Shown here piece after piece: positions 42,856-51,957 of a stretch of DNA of 64,000 bases (position 1 is the first letter of the stretch; each line of letters begins with the position of its first letter). The notes below the pieces were generated by a model that saw only the letters and a program-made list of their open reading frames with translations, did not search any database and was not told the origin of the DNA. The stretch is from JAEZHK01 sp040768845 (lineage in GTDB: Bacteria > Bacillota > Clostridia > Christensenellales > Aristaeellaceae): assembly GCA_040768845.1 (NCBI GenBank), contig JAXGME010000004.1, positions 248,001-312,000 on the forward strand, in the 5' to 3' direction. The translations under genes were made by a program, and so were the position numbers.

Positions 42856-42893
42856 GCGCGCCGCCGGCAGGAAATGCCGGCGGCGCGCCGCTT
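42856..42893. terminator. Bidirectional hairpin between bglA and the PhoR-like kinase
   Basis: GCGCGCCGCCGGCA (42856-42869) pairs perfectly with TGCCGGCGGCGCGC (42875-42888) around a 5-nt loop; short A/T flanks lie on each side. It separates two convergent genes. Confidence 0.7.
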
Positions 42894-42905
42894 TGCCTCG
42901 GGAAC

Positions 42906-44717
42906 CTACGCTTCCGGAGGTCCGGCCTCCTTGAGCGTAAAGGTGAAGGTGGAGCCCTCCCCGGGCTTTGTCGCCACGGTGATCGCGCCGCCCATGAGCT
43001 CTACCGCCAGCTTGGCGATGGACAGCCCCAGCCCGGTGCCCGATGTGCGCATGCGGGACTTGTCTGCCTTGTAGAACCGCTCCCAGATGTAGGGCAGGTC
43101 CGCTTCGTCGATGCCCGATCCGGTGTCGCGGACGCCCAGCGCGACCATGCCGTCGGCCCGGCGCGCGAACAGCGTGACGCTGCCCCCCGGCGGCGTAAAG
43201 CTGAGGGCGTTGTCCAACAGGATGATCAGGACCTGCAGGATGCGGTCCTCGTTTCCGAGGACCATGAGCCCGGCCTCGGCCTCCACGCCGAGCGTCACTT
43301 CGCCTTCCGCCGCGCGGTTTTTCATGCGGCGGCGGGCAGCCTCCAGGATCCCGGCGGGCTCCATGGGCTCCAGATCCAGCTTGACGCGGCCCTCCTGCAG
43401 GCGGCTCAGGTCCAGCATTTCGCCGATCAGCTTTTCCAGCCGGAGCGATTCCTGATAGATGACCCGGTAACACTCCTGCCGCTCCTCTTCGGTTTCGATG
43501 TAGCCGTCCAGCAGCGGCTCCGCCATGCCGCGGATGCCGGTGAGGGGCGTTCTGAGCTCGTGGGAGATGTTGGCGATATAGTCCCGCCGCATCTGCTCAA
43601 GGCGCTCGGCCTCGGAGATGTCGCGCAGCAGGCACACCGCCCCGATGGTGGCGCCCTCGTTCCGGATGGGGGAGGCCGACGCCTCGATGATGCGGTCCTG
43701 AACCTTGAAGCGGCAGATGACCCGCTCGTCGCCGTCGGAGGCCTTTTTCAGCATTTCCGTCAGCTTCTGCCGGATGTCAAGGGCGGCGTCTGATCGGGGC
43801 GGAAGCGACAGAAGCTTCAGCGCCGCGTCGTTGTGATGGACCACGCGGCCCTCGCGGTCCACGGCGATGATGCCCTCTCCAATGGAGGAGAGCACCTTTT
43901 CCAGCTTGCTCTTCTCCTCGTTCAGATTGTCGATGACGGAAGAGAGTCGGCCGGAGAGCAGGTTCAGCGTGGTGCCCAGCTGGCCGATCTCGTCGGTTTG
44001 ACGGATGCCGACGCGCTCGCCGTAAAACCCCTCCGCCATGCGGGAGGCGGTGCGGTTGAGCTCGGTCAGCGGGTTTGTGAGGCGGCGGCTGAGCGCGTAG
44101 GCGATGGCCGAGGCGATCAGCCCCGCGATCAGAAACGCGATGGCCATCAGCTGGATCAGGCTGCGGCTGGCTGTGCTGACCTCCTTCAGCGGGCGGCACA
44201 ATAGCAGCGCGCCCTTGGTGACGCCGGAATTGTTGTTGATCGGCGCGCCGGCAAAGACCATCTGGTCCTTCATGAAGTCCAGCTTGCGCACGTCCACGGC
44301 GGTGTTGCCGTCAAGAAGCGACCGGAGCAGCTCCTGGTCCAGAGCGTCGATCACGTCCAGCATCTCAAAGTCCTGGGGCTCCGCGCCGCTGGAGCGGTTG
44401 GGCCTGGTCCAGGAGGGCGCCTGCCGCGCCTTCATGTCGCTGTCCACGTAGATCACCTGGGCGTCGGTCAGCGTCTGAATTTCGCCCACGCGGGGGAACT
44501 CCAGCACGCGGGCGTAGCCGCCGGGCCGCCGCACCATGCGGGTGAGGGCCTCGGCCTTGCGCAGAAGGTCCCGCTTGTTGGAGTCGATCAGGTAGGCGCG
44601 CAGCAGCGCATAACTGACGACGCCTGTCAACAGGATGATGACAAGCGTCAGGGCCAGGTAGCCGGTCAGAAGCTTTATGAAAATGGAACCGCCATGGCGG
44701 TCAGTGCGCAATTTCAA
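42906..44717 (-). CDS. Sensor histidine kinase (PhoR/WalK-like)
   Basis: A 603-residue membrane kinase. Membrane helices are at about 12-38 and 188-210 and flank an extracytoplasmic sensor; then a HAMP domain (LTNPLTELNRTASRMAEGFY), a PAS domain (about 275-385), a HisKA domain with the phosphoacceptor in IANISHELRTPLTGIRGMA, and an HATPase_c domain (DNALSFTPPGGSV, VRDTGSGIDEADL, GTGLGLSIAKLAVEL). It overlaps the regulator gene by 17 nt. The stimulus is unknown; envelope or phosphate stress is typical for this architecture. Confidence 0.93.
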   Translation of the reverse strand: MKLRTDRHGGSIFIKLLTGYLALTLVIILLTGVVSYALLRAYLIDSNKRDLLRKAEALTRMVRRPGGYARVLEFPRVGEIQTLTDAQVIYVDSDMKARQAPSWTRPNRSSGAEPQDFEMLDVIDALDQELLRSLLDGNTAVDVRKLDFMKDQMVFAGAPINNNSGVTKGALLLCRPLKEVSTASRSLIQLMAIAFLIAGLIASAIAYALSRRLTNPLTELNRTASRMAEGFYGERVGIRQTDEIGQLGTTLNLLSGRLSSVIDNLNEEKSKLEKVLSSIGEGIIAVDREGRVVHHNDAALKLLSLPPRSDAALDIRQKLTEMLKKASDGDERVICRFKVQDRIIEASASPIRNEGATIGAVCLLRDISEAERLEQMRRDYIANISHELRTPLTGIRGMAEPLLDGYIETEEERQECYRVIYQESLRLEKLIGEMLDLSRLQEGRVKLDLEPMEPAGILEAARRRMKNRAAEGEVTLGVEAEAGLMVLGNEDRILQVLIILLDNALSFTPPGGSVTLFARRADGMVALGVRDTGSGIDEADLPYIWERFYKADKSRMRTSGTGLGLSIAKLAVELMGGAITVATKPGEGSTFTFTLKEAGPPEA

Positions 44718-45405
44718 AGCGGTATCCGACCCCCCACACAGTCTTGATGTCCCAGGGATTTCCGGGCTGGCACAGCTTTGCGCGGATGCGCTTGATGTGG
44801 CTGTCCACCGCCCGGGTATCGCCCAGGAAGTCGTAGCCCCAGATGCTCTGCAAAAGGTGCTCCCTGCTGAACACCATGCCGGGGTTGGAGGCCAGCGTCC
44901 ACAGTATTTCGATCTCCTTGGGCGTGCAGGGCACCACCTGGCCGGAGAGCTTGACGATGAACGCGCCCATGTCGATGTCTAGATTGGAAACCACCAGGTG
45001 CCGGCTCTTTTCCTCTTCTTTCAGCTCGTACATGCGGCGCAGCACGGCCTTGACGCGGGCCAGCACCTCCCGCGGGCTGAAGGGCTTGGTAATGTAGTCG
45101 TCCGCGCCCAGTTCAAGGCCCAGAAGCTTATCGAATTCCTCGCCCTTGGCCGTCAGCATGATAATGGGAAGCGTCGAAAACTTGCGTACCTCCCGGCAGA
45201 CCACCAACCCGTCCATCTTGGGCATCATGATGTCCAGCAGCATCATGTCCGGCCGGGACTGGCGCACCTGCCGGACGGCATCCTCGCCGTCGTAGGCGGA
45301 GAGCGTCTGATAGCCCTCGCGGCGAAAATACGTGGTCAGCGACTGGTGTACGTGCACATCGTCGTCCGCAATCAACACGCGGTAGCCGCTTCTGGCTTCG
45401 TCCAT
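44701..45405 (-). CDS. Response regulator (OmpR/PhoB family)
   Basis: A 234-residue regulator: receiver domain (LIADDDVHVHQSL; phosphoacceptor Asp in DMMLLDIMMPKMDG; KPFSPREVLARV) and a C-terminal winged helix (about 130-234, with CTPKEIEILWTLASNPGMVF and VDSHIKRIRAKL). ATG 45405 has GAGGGG upstream; the frame also offers GTG 45414. A TATAAT at 45435-45440 on the minus strand is the probable -10. It works with the kinase gene it overlaps. Confidence 0.94.
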   Translation of the reverse strand: MDEARSGYRVLIADDDVHVHQSLTTYFRREGYQTLSAYDGEDAVRQVRQSRPDMMLLDIMMPKMDGLVVCREVRKFSTLPIIMLTAKGEEFDKLLGLELGADDYITKPFSPREVLARVKAVLRRMYELKEEEKSRHLVVSNLDIDMGAFIVKLSGQVVPCTPKEIEILWTLASNPGMVFSREHLLQSIWGYDFLGDTRAVDSHIKRIRAKLCQPGNPWDIKTVWGVGYRFEIAH

Positions 45406-45529
45406 TGAAAGCACCCCCTCTGAGCGATGCCCACATTATACCGAAGATGTTCGGCAAAAGTGTGGCGAAGCCTGAAATAAAGATGCGTTTGCTGATTGAT
45501 TCGGAAGATTCCGACGCCGTCTGGGGCGA

Positions 45530-46288
45530 TTATGTGTCGGAGCCCGCCCCGGCGGCGGGAGGCTCCGGCGCGGTTTCCGCGTCCGCGTCGATCAGGCGGG
45601 TCGGCGGCGCTTCGTAATAGGCGCGGTTTCCGCGGGCGGCCCCGGCGTGGGCCTCGGCGATGATCTCCGTGGCGCGGTTCAGCGCCTTTTTCAGCGTTTC
45701 ATGAGCCTGATCCAGCCGCTGCTGTGAGAGCGCGCGCAGGTTTTCCGCCTCCTCGTTGGCGTGGCGCATCATCTCTGCGTATTCCACGTCGGCGCGGCTG
45801 GCGACGGTAAAGGCGTAGTCCTTCGCGTCCCGGACGATGCGGGCGGCTTCCATCCGGGCGCCGGTCAGGAAGGCCGTTTCGTCTATCTGCATCCGCTCCA
45901 ACTGGTCGATGCGGCTCTTGGCCAGGGCCAACTGATTGGCGCTTTCGGTGATTTGCCGGTCTTTGGCCTCCTCCAGCGCCTTCAGCGCCGTTTGCCTGTC
46001 CACCTCGGCCTTGCTGACCATCGCTTCCGCCTGGGCGGCCTTTTCCTCCGCCTGGGCGGCCTGCGCCTGAACCTCGGACAGCTGGCGGGCGCTCTCCTCC
46101 AGCGCTTCGCCCACGGCGTCGCCTGAACGGGCCGCGACCCGGAGGCCGATGGCCAGCAGCACCGCGATCACCACCAGCGCCGTCACGACCAAAAGAATCT
46201 GCCAGGGCTCCGCCGCCCCGACCGCGGCCTGCGCGCCCGCGTACGCCCGATATGCAAAGTCCTGAATCGTCTGCCACGCGCTTTCCAT
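45530..46288 (-). CDS. Membrane-anchored coiled-coil protein
   Basis: A 252-residue protein of unknown function. One membrane helix (WQILLVVTALVVIAVLLAIG, about residues 30-49) is followed by about 150 residues of Ala/Glu/Gln-rich coiled coil and then a segment rich in Ala, Glu and Arg resembling DivIVA or F-type ATPase b subunits (FLTGARMEAARIVRDAKDYA). The C-terminus is acidic and proline-rich. The start at 46288 has AAAGGAG; a longer frame to 46327 lacks one. It may scaffold envelope proteins; that is inference. Confidence 0.72.
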   Translation of the reverse strand: MESAWQTIQDFAYRAYAGAQAAVGAAEPWQILLVVTALVVIAVLLAIGLRVAARSGDAVGEALEESARQLSEVQAQAAQAEEKAAQAEAMVSKAEVDRQTALKALEEAKDRQITESANQLALAKSRIDQLERMQIDETAFLTGARMEAARIVRDAKDYAFTVASRADVEYAEMMRHANEEAENLRALSQQRLDQAHETLKKALNRATEIIAEAHAGAARGNRAYYEAPPTRLIDADAETAPEPPAAGAGSDT

Positions 46289-46328
46289 AGTGTTCGCTCC
46301 TTTTGCCAACAAAGCACTTCTTTTCATG

Positions 46329-46358
46329 AATTTAGCACCTGGACGGGGGTGGTGTCAA
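46329..46358 (-). promoter_or_regulatory. Promoter of the coiled-coil gene
   Basis: On the minus strand, TTGACA (46353-46358), an 18-bp spacer and TAAATT (46329-46334), 40 nt before the start. Confidence 0.6.
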
Positions 46359-46413
46359 GCCGCGGTTTCGACCGCTTTTGTGTCGGAACCATGAATTCTT
46401 GTCCGCCATATTC

Positions 46414-46442
46414 TTGCCAAACACGCGCGAATGGCGTAATAT
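46414..46442 (+). promoter_or_regulatory. Promoter of the threonine aldolase gene
   Basis: TTGCCA (46414-46419), a 17-bp spacer and TAATAT (46437-46442). Transcription should start near 46449, which supports TTG 46464 as the start codon over ATG 46446. Confidence 0.6.
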
Positions 46443-46463
46443 AGGATGCCGGAGGTGGCTTCC

Positions 46464-47477
46464 TTGTACTGGTTTCGGAATGACTATTCAAACGGCGCCC
46501 ACAGCCGGGTGCTGGAGCGCGTGCTGCGCGAAAACCTGAACCCCACGCCGGGTTATGGCGAGGACGAATACTGCGAGGCCGCGCGGGCGCTGATCCGCCG
46601 GGAAATCGGACGGGAGGACGCGCTGGTGCGGTTCATTCCCGGCGGCACGCAGACCAACCAGCTGATGATCGCCCATGCGCTGCGCCCCCACGAGGCGGTG
46701 ATCGCGGCGCAGACCGGTCACATCAACGTCCACGAGACGGGCGCCATCGAGGCCACCGGGCACAAGGTGCTGGCCGCGCCCGCCCGGGAAGGCAAGCTGA
46801 CGCCGGAGGCGATCCGAGGGGTGCTTTCGGCCCACGAGGGGCCCCACATGGTGAAGCCCGCGATGGTGTACGTTTCCGACACCACGGAAATGGGTACCCA
46901 CTATACGCGCTCGGAGCTTTCGGAAATCCGCGCGCTCTGCCTTGAAAAGGGCCTGATCCTCTACCTGGACGGCGCGCGGCTGGCCTCCGCGCTGGCGGCG
47001 TCGGAGGGGGATCTCTCCCTTCGGGACATCGCGCGGCTCACCGACTGCTTTTACATCGGCGGCACGAAAAATGGCGCGCTGATGGGCGAGGCGCTGGTGA
47101 TCCTGCGGGAGGATCTACAAGCCGACATCGACTATGCGATCAAGCAGCGGGGCGCGATGACGGCGAAGGGGCGCCTGATGGGCATCCAGTTCTCGGCGCT
47201 CTTTGAGGACGGGCTGTACTACGAAATCGGCCGCCACGAAAACGCGATGGCGGCGCGGCTGCGCGCGGGCATCGAGGGCTCGGGCCGTGCGCTGTACACC
47301 GATTCCCGCACAAACCAGCTCTTTGTGCCGCTGCCGGAGGAAACGGTGCGCCGGCTCCGGGAGCGCTTTCAGTTTGAAGTCGAGGGCGAGGCGGAGGGCG
47401 CGAAGATCGTCCGCTTCGTGACGGGCTGGTCCACCACCGCGGAGGATGTGGACGCGCTGATCGGCGCGCTCCGATAA
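46464..47477 (+). CDS. Low-specificity L-threonine aldolase
   Basis: A 337-residue PLP enzyme of the threonine aldolase family that cleaves L-threonine or L-allo-threonine to glycine and acetaldehyde. It has FRNDYSNGAHSRVL, the ring-stacking region TGHINVHETGAIEATGHKV, LYLDGARLASAL (PLP-binding Asp and Arg) and the PLP lysine in YIGGTKNGALMGEAL (about residue 200). TTG 46464 has GGAGGTGG 6 nt upstream and is downstream of the predicted transcription start. It is convergent with the PaaK-family gene. Confidence 0.9.
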   Translation: MYWFRNDYSNGAHSRVLERVLRENLNPTPGYGEDEYCEAARALIRREIGREDALVRFIPGGTQTNQLMIAHALRPHEAVIAAQTGHINVHETGAIEATGHKVLAAPAREGKLTPEAIRGVLSAHEGPHMVKPAMVYVSDTTEMGTHYTRSELSEIRALCLEKGLILYLDGARLASALAASEGDLSLRDIARLTDCFYIGGTKNGALMGEALVILREDLQADIDYAIKQRGAMTAKGRLMGIQFSALFEDGLYYEIGRHENAMAARLRAGIEGSGRALYTDSRTNQLFVPLPEETVRRLRERFQFEVEGEAEGAKIVRFVTGWSTTAEDVDALIGALR

Positions 47478-47482
47478 AGGCG

Positions 47483-47511
47483 GGGCGCCCGCGCTTTGAT
47501 CGCGGGCGCCC
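47483..47511. terminator. Hairpin between convergent genes
   Basis: GGGCGCCCGCG (47483-47493) pairs with CGCGGGCGCCC (47501-47511). There is no T-run on either strand, so termination efficiency is uncertain; it lies between threonine aldolase and the end of the T-box operon. Confidence 0.45.
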
Positions 47512-47538
47512 TCGGGCGACGTCCGGTCCGGCGCGCCG

Positions 47539-48771
47539 TCAGTAGCGATTGTCAAAGATGCGGGTGGACTTTTTTTCGCTCCGGGGCAGGTCGCCGATGC
47601 CCACCGGCAGCACGATCACCGAAATGCCGATGCGGTTTTTGAACTCCCGGCCGATCTCCTGGGCGGATTCCTTCGGCTCAAAGCCCGGGTTCAGCTCCAC
47701 AAACAGGCGGCATTCGTCCTTGCCGTTCATATGGTCCAGCATGAACTGATACTCACTGGAGGCCGCGGGCACGGTCTTCAGCATTTCGTCGATCTGGCTG
47801 GGGAAAATGTTGACGCCCTTCACCTTGACCATGTCATCCGTGCGGCCGATCAGGGTGTCGATGCGAGGGTAGGGGGAACCGCAGGCGCAGTCCCCCGGGA
47901 GGAAGCGCGTCAGGTCGTGGGTGCGGTAGCGGATCAGCGGCGCGCCTTCCTTTTTGAGGGTGGTGATCACCAGCTCGCCGATCTCGCCGTCCGGCAGGAT
48001 CGCGCCGGTCTTGGGGTTCACAATCTCGCAGTAGATGTAGTCGTCCCAGATGTGCATGCCGCACTCGTGTCGGCAGCTCATGCCGATGCCGGGGCCGTAG
48101 ACCTCGGTGAGGCCGTAGATGTCGTAAAGCTCGATGCCCAATTCGCCCGCGATGCGCTTTCGCATCTTTTCGCCCCAGCGCTCCGAGCCGATGATGCCCT
48201 TTTTCAGGTGGATCCTGTCGCGGATGCCGCGCTTCGCGATTTCCTCGGCCAGGAGCAGCGCGTAGCTGGAGGTGGCGCACAGCACCGTGGAGCGCATGTC
48301 CTCCATCATCCGCAGCTGCTTATCGGTATTGCCCGGGCCCATGGGGATGACCATCGCGCCCAGCCGCTCCGCGCCGTTTTGAAAACCGATGCCCGCCGTC
48401 CACAGGCCGTAGCCGGGGGTAATGTGCACCCGGTCTAGGGGGGTGAGCCCCGCCATCCGGTAGCAGCGCTCGAACATGATCGCCCAGTCCTCCACATCCT
48501 TGCGGGTGTAGGGAATGATGACCGGGGTGCCCGTGGTGCCGGAGGACGAGTGGATGCGCACGATTTCCTCCTCGGGCGCGCTCATCAGCCCCAGGGGGTA
48601 GGCCTCGCGCAGATCGCCCTTCCAGGTGAAGGGCAGTTTTTCAAAGTCCTCCTGGGACCGGATGGCGTCCACGTCCACGCCCTCCAGCTTCTTCTGATAG
48701 AAGCAGGGGGTGGACGCGAGCTTTTTCAGCTGCGCTTTAATGCGGTCGAACTGAGTTTGGGTCATCTTCAC
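47539..48771 (-). CDS. Phenylacetate-CoA ligase family protein (aryl-acetate:CoA ligase)
   Basis: A 410-residue AMP-forming ligase of the PaaK family. The phosphate-binding motif is HSSSGTTGTPVIIPY (about residues 73-87), followed by YGLTEVYGPG and the hinge region GRTDDMVKVKGVNIFPSQID. It activates phenylacetate, indoleacetate or similar acids to CoA thioesters, using ATP. GTG 48771 overlaps the iorB stop (GTGA). As last gene of the T-box operon next to iorAB it most likely acts on the same aryl-acetyl-CoA pool. Confidence 0.9.
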   Translation of the reverse strand: MKMTQTQFDRIKAQLKKLASTPCFYQKKLEGVDVDAIRSQEDFEKLPFTWKGDLREAYPLGLMSAPEEEIVRIHSSSGTTGTPVIIPYTRKDVEDWAIMFERCYRMAGLTPLDRVHITPGYGLWTAGIGFQNGAERLGAMVIPMGPGNTDKQLRMMEDMRSTVLCATSSYALLLAEEIAKRGIRDRIHLKKGIIGSERWGEKMRKRIAGELGIELYDIYGLTEVYGPGIGMSCRHECGMHIWDDYIYCEIVNPKTGAILPDGEIGELVITTLKKEGAPLIRYRTHDLTRFLPGDCACGSPYPRIDTLIGRTDDMVKVKGVNIFPSQIDEMLKTVPAASSEYQFMLDHMNGKDECRLFVELNPGFEPKESAQEIGREFKNRIGISVIVLPVGIGDLPRSEKKSTRIFDNRY

Positions 48772-49361
48772 GGCGCGATCGCTCCCTTCGCAATGGCGCT
48801 TGCGCCCATGCGCAGCGCGGTCCGGTTGACGGCGAGGAACCGGCCGCCCATATCGGTCAGCGCGGCCTCGAGATCATTCAGGCTCAGCCCCAGCGCGCCC
48901 GCGGCCGCCGCCGCGCCGATCAGCGCCATGTTGGCCGCGCGATCGGAGCCCGCCGCCCGGCAGATGGCCTCGGTGTCCACGGTATAGAGCGCGGAGCGCG
49001 CCGAGAGAAAGGCCAGCATCTCCGCCGGGTCGTAGCCGCTGCCCGCCAGCGAGGCCGTGACGGGCTGCACCGCCTTGATGGCGGCCACCACCGTGCCGCC
49101 GCGCTTCAGGTAGGAAAAGCAGCGCACCGCCTCGGCCGGCTCCAGCGCCAGGATGGCATCCGCCGCGCCCGGAGGGATCAGCGGGGAATGGGACGGACCC
49201 AGGCGCACGTGGCTCACCACGGAGCCGCCCCGCTGCGCCATGCCAATGGTCTCCGCCGTGCGGGCAAAGAGCCCCTTGGCCATCGCGGCCCGGGCGATGA
49301 GCTTGGACGCCAATACCGCGCCCTGCCCGCCCACGCCGGCGATCAGGATGTTGCGGGTCAT
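48768..49361 (-). CDS. iorB: Indolepyruvate ferredoxin oxidoreductase, beta subunit
   Basis: A 197-residue gamma-domain subunit of a 2-oxoacid:ferredoxin oxidoreductase (ILIAGVGGQGAVLASKLIAR at the start, then ETIGMAQRGGSVVSHVRLG). It partners IorA in the reversible reaction indolepyruvate (or phenyl-/hydroxyphenylpyruvate) + CoA + oxidised ferredoxin to aryl-acetyl-CoA + CO2 + reduced ferredoxin. Its ATG overlaps the iorA TGA by 4 nt, so the two subunits are coupled. Confidence 0.93.
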   Translation of the reverse strand: MTRNILIAGVGGQGAVLASKLIARAAMAKGLFARTAETIGMAQRGGSVVSHVRLGPSHSPLIPPGAADAILALEPAEAVRCFSYLKRGGTVVAAIKAVQPVTASLAGSGYDPAEMLAFLSARSALYTVDTEAICRAAGSDRAANMALIGAAAAAGALGLSLNDLEAALTDMGGRFLAVNRTALRMGASAIAKGAIAP

Positions 49362-51169
49362 TGCGCATCCTCCTCTCCGATGGCCTTGTAGGGACAGATC
49401 TGCGCGCACAGGCCGCAGCCATTGCAAAGGGACGGCTCGACGCGCACCGCGCCCTGCGCAACCGTGAGGGCCGGGCAGCCCAGCAGCTTCACGCAGGTCT
49501 TGCAGGAGGTGCACTTTGACGGGCCGATCCGGCACACCTTCACTTTTTTGATGTTGGCGATGCACGGGGACTGAAAGACCACCGCGCGGACGCCGGAGCC
49601 CTCCATGGCGCGCCGGACCGCCGAAACCGCCGCCCGGTGGTCCAGCGGGTCGGCCTCGATCACCGGGTCCACGCCCAGCGCCTCCAGCACCTTCGGAATG
49701 GAGAGGGGCCTCGACTGCCCGCCCATCATGGTGCGCCCGGTGCCCGGGTGCGGCTGGTTGCCGGTCATGGCGGTGGTGGAATTGTCCAGCACGATGAGGA
49801 TCATGTCGCTGGCGTTGTACACCGCATTGACCACGCCGGGAATGCCGGAGGCGAAGAAGGTGGAATCTCCCGCGAAGGCGAAGAGGAGGGCGTCCCGGTC
49901 GATCCGGCCGATGCCCTGGGCCACGGTAATCCCGGCGCCCATGCAAAGGCAGGTGTCCACCATGTGGAGGGGCGCGGCGTTGCCCAGCGTGTAACAGCCG
50001 ATGTCGCCGGTGAAAAAGGCCTTCTTTCCCCGGGCGGCCGCCTTGACCGCGTAGAAGGAAGCCCGGTGGGGGCACCCGGCGCAGAGCACCGGCGGCCTGA
50101 CCGGGAGCGCCGGCCCTTCGGCGGATGCGCTCTCCGGGACGGGATCGCCCAGAAAGCGGGCGATGTCCCGGCGGACGCTCTCCGCGCTGTTCTCGCCCGC
50201 GACGCGGGTATCGCCGGACAGCTTGCCGCGGATGATCACCTTCAGGTGGTGCTTGCCGGCAAGGTGCAAAAGCGCCCGCTCGATCACCGGGTCCAGCTCC
50301 TCCAGCACCAGCACCTCGTCCAGGCCCTTCAGAAACTCCAGCGCCAGCTTTTCGGGAAACGGATGGGGCGTGGCGACCTTGAAAAACCGGAGCCGCGCAA
50401 GGTCCAGCGTTTCCAGCGCGTATTCGCGGCTGACGCCGCCGGCGGCGACGCCGCGCCGGGCACCCGGCGCACCGGAAATTTCGTTGTAGGGAAGGGCGGA
50501 GAACTCGTCGCCGATCTTCGGATTCCTGGCCTCGATCATCAGGTGGTTCTGGTAAGACAGGCGGGGAAAGATGACCCAGCGGCCCGGATCGCGCCGGAAC
50601 CCCTCCGGCGCCCCGACCTCAAGGGGCGGCAGCAGCGCCACGCTGGCGCAGCCGTGGCACACCCGGGTGGTGGGCCGGAACAGCACCGGCGTATGGTGCT
50701 TTTCGGAGCATTCAAAGGCGTCCGCGATCATCCGGTAGGCTTCCTCCGGGCTGGCGGGGTCAAACACCGGCAGCTTTGCGTACAGCGCAAACTGGCGGGT
50801 ATCCTGCTCGGTCTGGGAGGAGATGGGGCCGGGGTCGTCGGCCACCACCACCACCATGCCGCCCTTTACGCCCACATAGGCGAGGCTCATCAGCGGGTCG
50901 GAAGCCACGTTGAGGCCCACCTGCTTCATGGTGACCATGGCGCGCGCCCCCGCGTAGGCCGCGCCCGCGGCCGCCTCCAGCGCGGCCTTTTCGTTGGTGG
51001 ACCACTCCACGTACGCATGGCCGCCCGAGTGCTTCGCGGCGGCCTCCAGGATCTCGGTGGAGGGCGTTCCGGGATAGCCGGAGACAAACCGGACGCCCGC
51101 GCGGAGCGCACCCAGCGCGATGGCCTCGTTGCCCATCATCAGGCGGCGGTCCTGGGCTGATTCCTGCAT
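49358..51169 (-). CDS. iorA: Indolepyruvate ferredoxin oxidoreductase, alpha subunit
   Basis: A 603-residue subunit. The N-terminal pyrimidine-binding domain (GVRFVSGYPGTPSTEILEAA, VEWSTNEKAALEAAAGAAYA) is followed by a TPP-binding domain (LCAGCPHRASFYAV, FTGDIGCYTLG, FAFAGDSTFFASGIPGVVNA, about 365-460). Two C-terminal 4Fe-4S motifs follow (CTSCKTCVKLLGCP and CNGCGLCAQICP, about 545-595). The start at 51169 has GGGAGT upstream; the longer open frame upstream overlaps ecfT. Cytosolic, with IorB. Confidence 0.94.
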   Translation of the reverse strand: MQESAQDRRLMMGNEAIALGALRAGVRFVSGYPGTPSTEILEAAAKHSGGHAYVEWSTNEKAALEAAAGAAYAGARAMVTMKQVGLNVASDPLMSLAYVGVKGGMVVVVADDPGPISSQTEQDTRQFALYAKLPVFDPASPEEAYRMIADAFECSEKHHTPVLFRPTTRVCHGCASVALLPPLEVGAPEGFRRDPGRWVIFPRLSYQNHLMIEARNPKIGDEFSALPYNEISGAPGARRGVAAGGVSREYALETLDLARLRFFKVATPHPFPEKLALEFLKGLDEVLVLEELDPVIERALLHLAGKHHLKVIIRGKLSGDTRVAGENSAESVRRDIARFLGDPVPESASAEGPALPVRPPVLCAGCPHRASFYAVKAAARGKKAFFTGDIGCYTLGNAAPLHMVDTCLCMGAGITVAQGIGRIDRDALLFAFAGDSTFFASGIPGVVNAVYNASDMILIVLDNSTTAMTGNQPHPGTGRTMMGGQSRPLSIPKVLEALGVDPVIEADPLDHRAAVSAVRRAMEGSGVRAVVFQSPCIANIKKVKVCRIGPSKCTSCKTCVKLLGCPALTVAQGAVRVEPSLCNGCGLCAQICPYKAIGEEDAQ

Positions 51170-51195
51170 GCAAAAGACTCCCGTTGCGTTGTATT

Positions 51196-51957
51196 TCAAA
51201 GGAGGGCCGCCAGTGCCACCAGCGCGACGGCGAGGGCCAGCGCCCCCCAATCGATCCACTTCATATGGTAGGACTTGTAGCTCGCGCCCCGCCTGCGAAG
51301 CGAGAAGCCCCGAAGCTCCGCGGAGATCGCGCCCCGGTCGATCCGCGCCACGGAACTGATGAGCAGCGGCACGCAAAGCGGCAGGATCAGCCGGATCTTG
51401 CGGAAGATGTTCCGGGTGTCGAAGTCCACGCCCCGGGCGGTCTGCGCCGCCATGATGTCCCCGGCCTCCGCCGCAAAAATCGGAATAAAGCGCATGGAGG
51501 TGGTCAGCGCGAACACGTACTTGTAGGGCACCCTCAGCTTCTCCACCAGCATGCCGGACAGGTCCGAAATCTGTGTGACCGACAGCATCACGGCCAGCGG
51601 CAGCGTGGCGGCGATCATCCGCAGCACAAAAAGGAGCGAAAACATCAGGCCCTCGTCGGTGATCACAAGACCCGGGGGAATGGCGAGAAGCGCCCGGCCG
51701 TCGCGGATGACCAGCACCTGCACGATAAACAGCAGCACGGAGAACTTCAAAAGCGCCGTCACCATCCTGAGCGCCCTGCGGAAAAGACCCGCGGAACGCG
51801 CCAACACCAATGATACCACAAGCACGCCCAAAATGAAAAGCGGGTTCGCGCTGACAAAGCACGCCGCGCACAAAAGCACCGCCGCCAGCATCTTGGTCAG
51901 CGGATTCAGCCGGTGCAGCAGGGAAGAACCCGGCACGTAATCGAGAAACCCGCCCAT
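51196..51957 (-). CDS. ecfT: ECF transporter transmembrane component EcfT
   Basis: A 253-residue membrane scaffold that couples ATPases to the substrate-binding S component. It has five to six helices and the two coupling-helix motifs with ARG/RG signatures, AAQTARGVDFD and ISAELRGFSLRRRG (about 175-225). It starts on the last base of the ecfA2 stop codon. Because it is next to a dedicated S component and the ATPases, this is probably a single-substrate (group I-like) ECF system. Confidence 0.92.
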   Translation of the reverse strand: MGGFLDYVPGSSLLHRLNPLTKMLAAVLLCAACFVSANPLFILGVLVVSLVLARSAGLFRRALRMVTALLKFSVLLFIVQVLVIRDGRALLAIPPGLVITDEGLMFSLLFVLRMIAATLPLAVMLSVTQISDLSGMLVEKLRVPYKYVFALTTSMRFIPIFAAEAGDIMAAQTARGVDFDTRNIFRKIRLILPLCVPLLISSVARIDRGAISAELRGFSLRRRGASYKSYHMKWIDWGALALAVALVALAALL

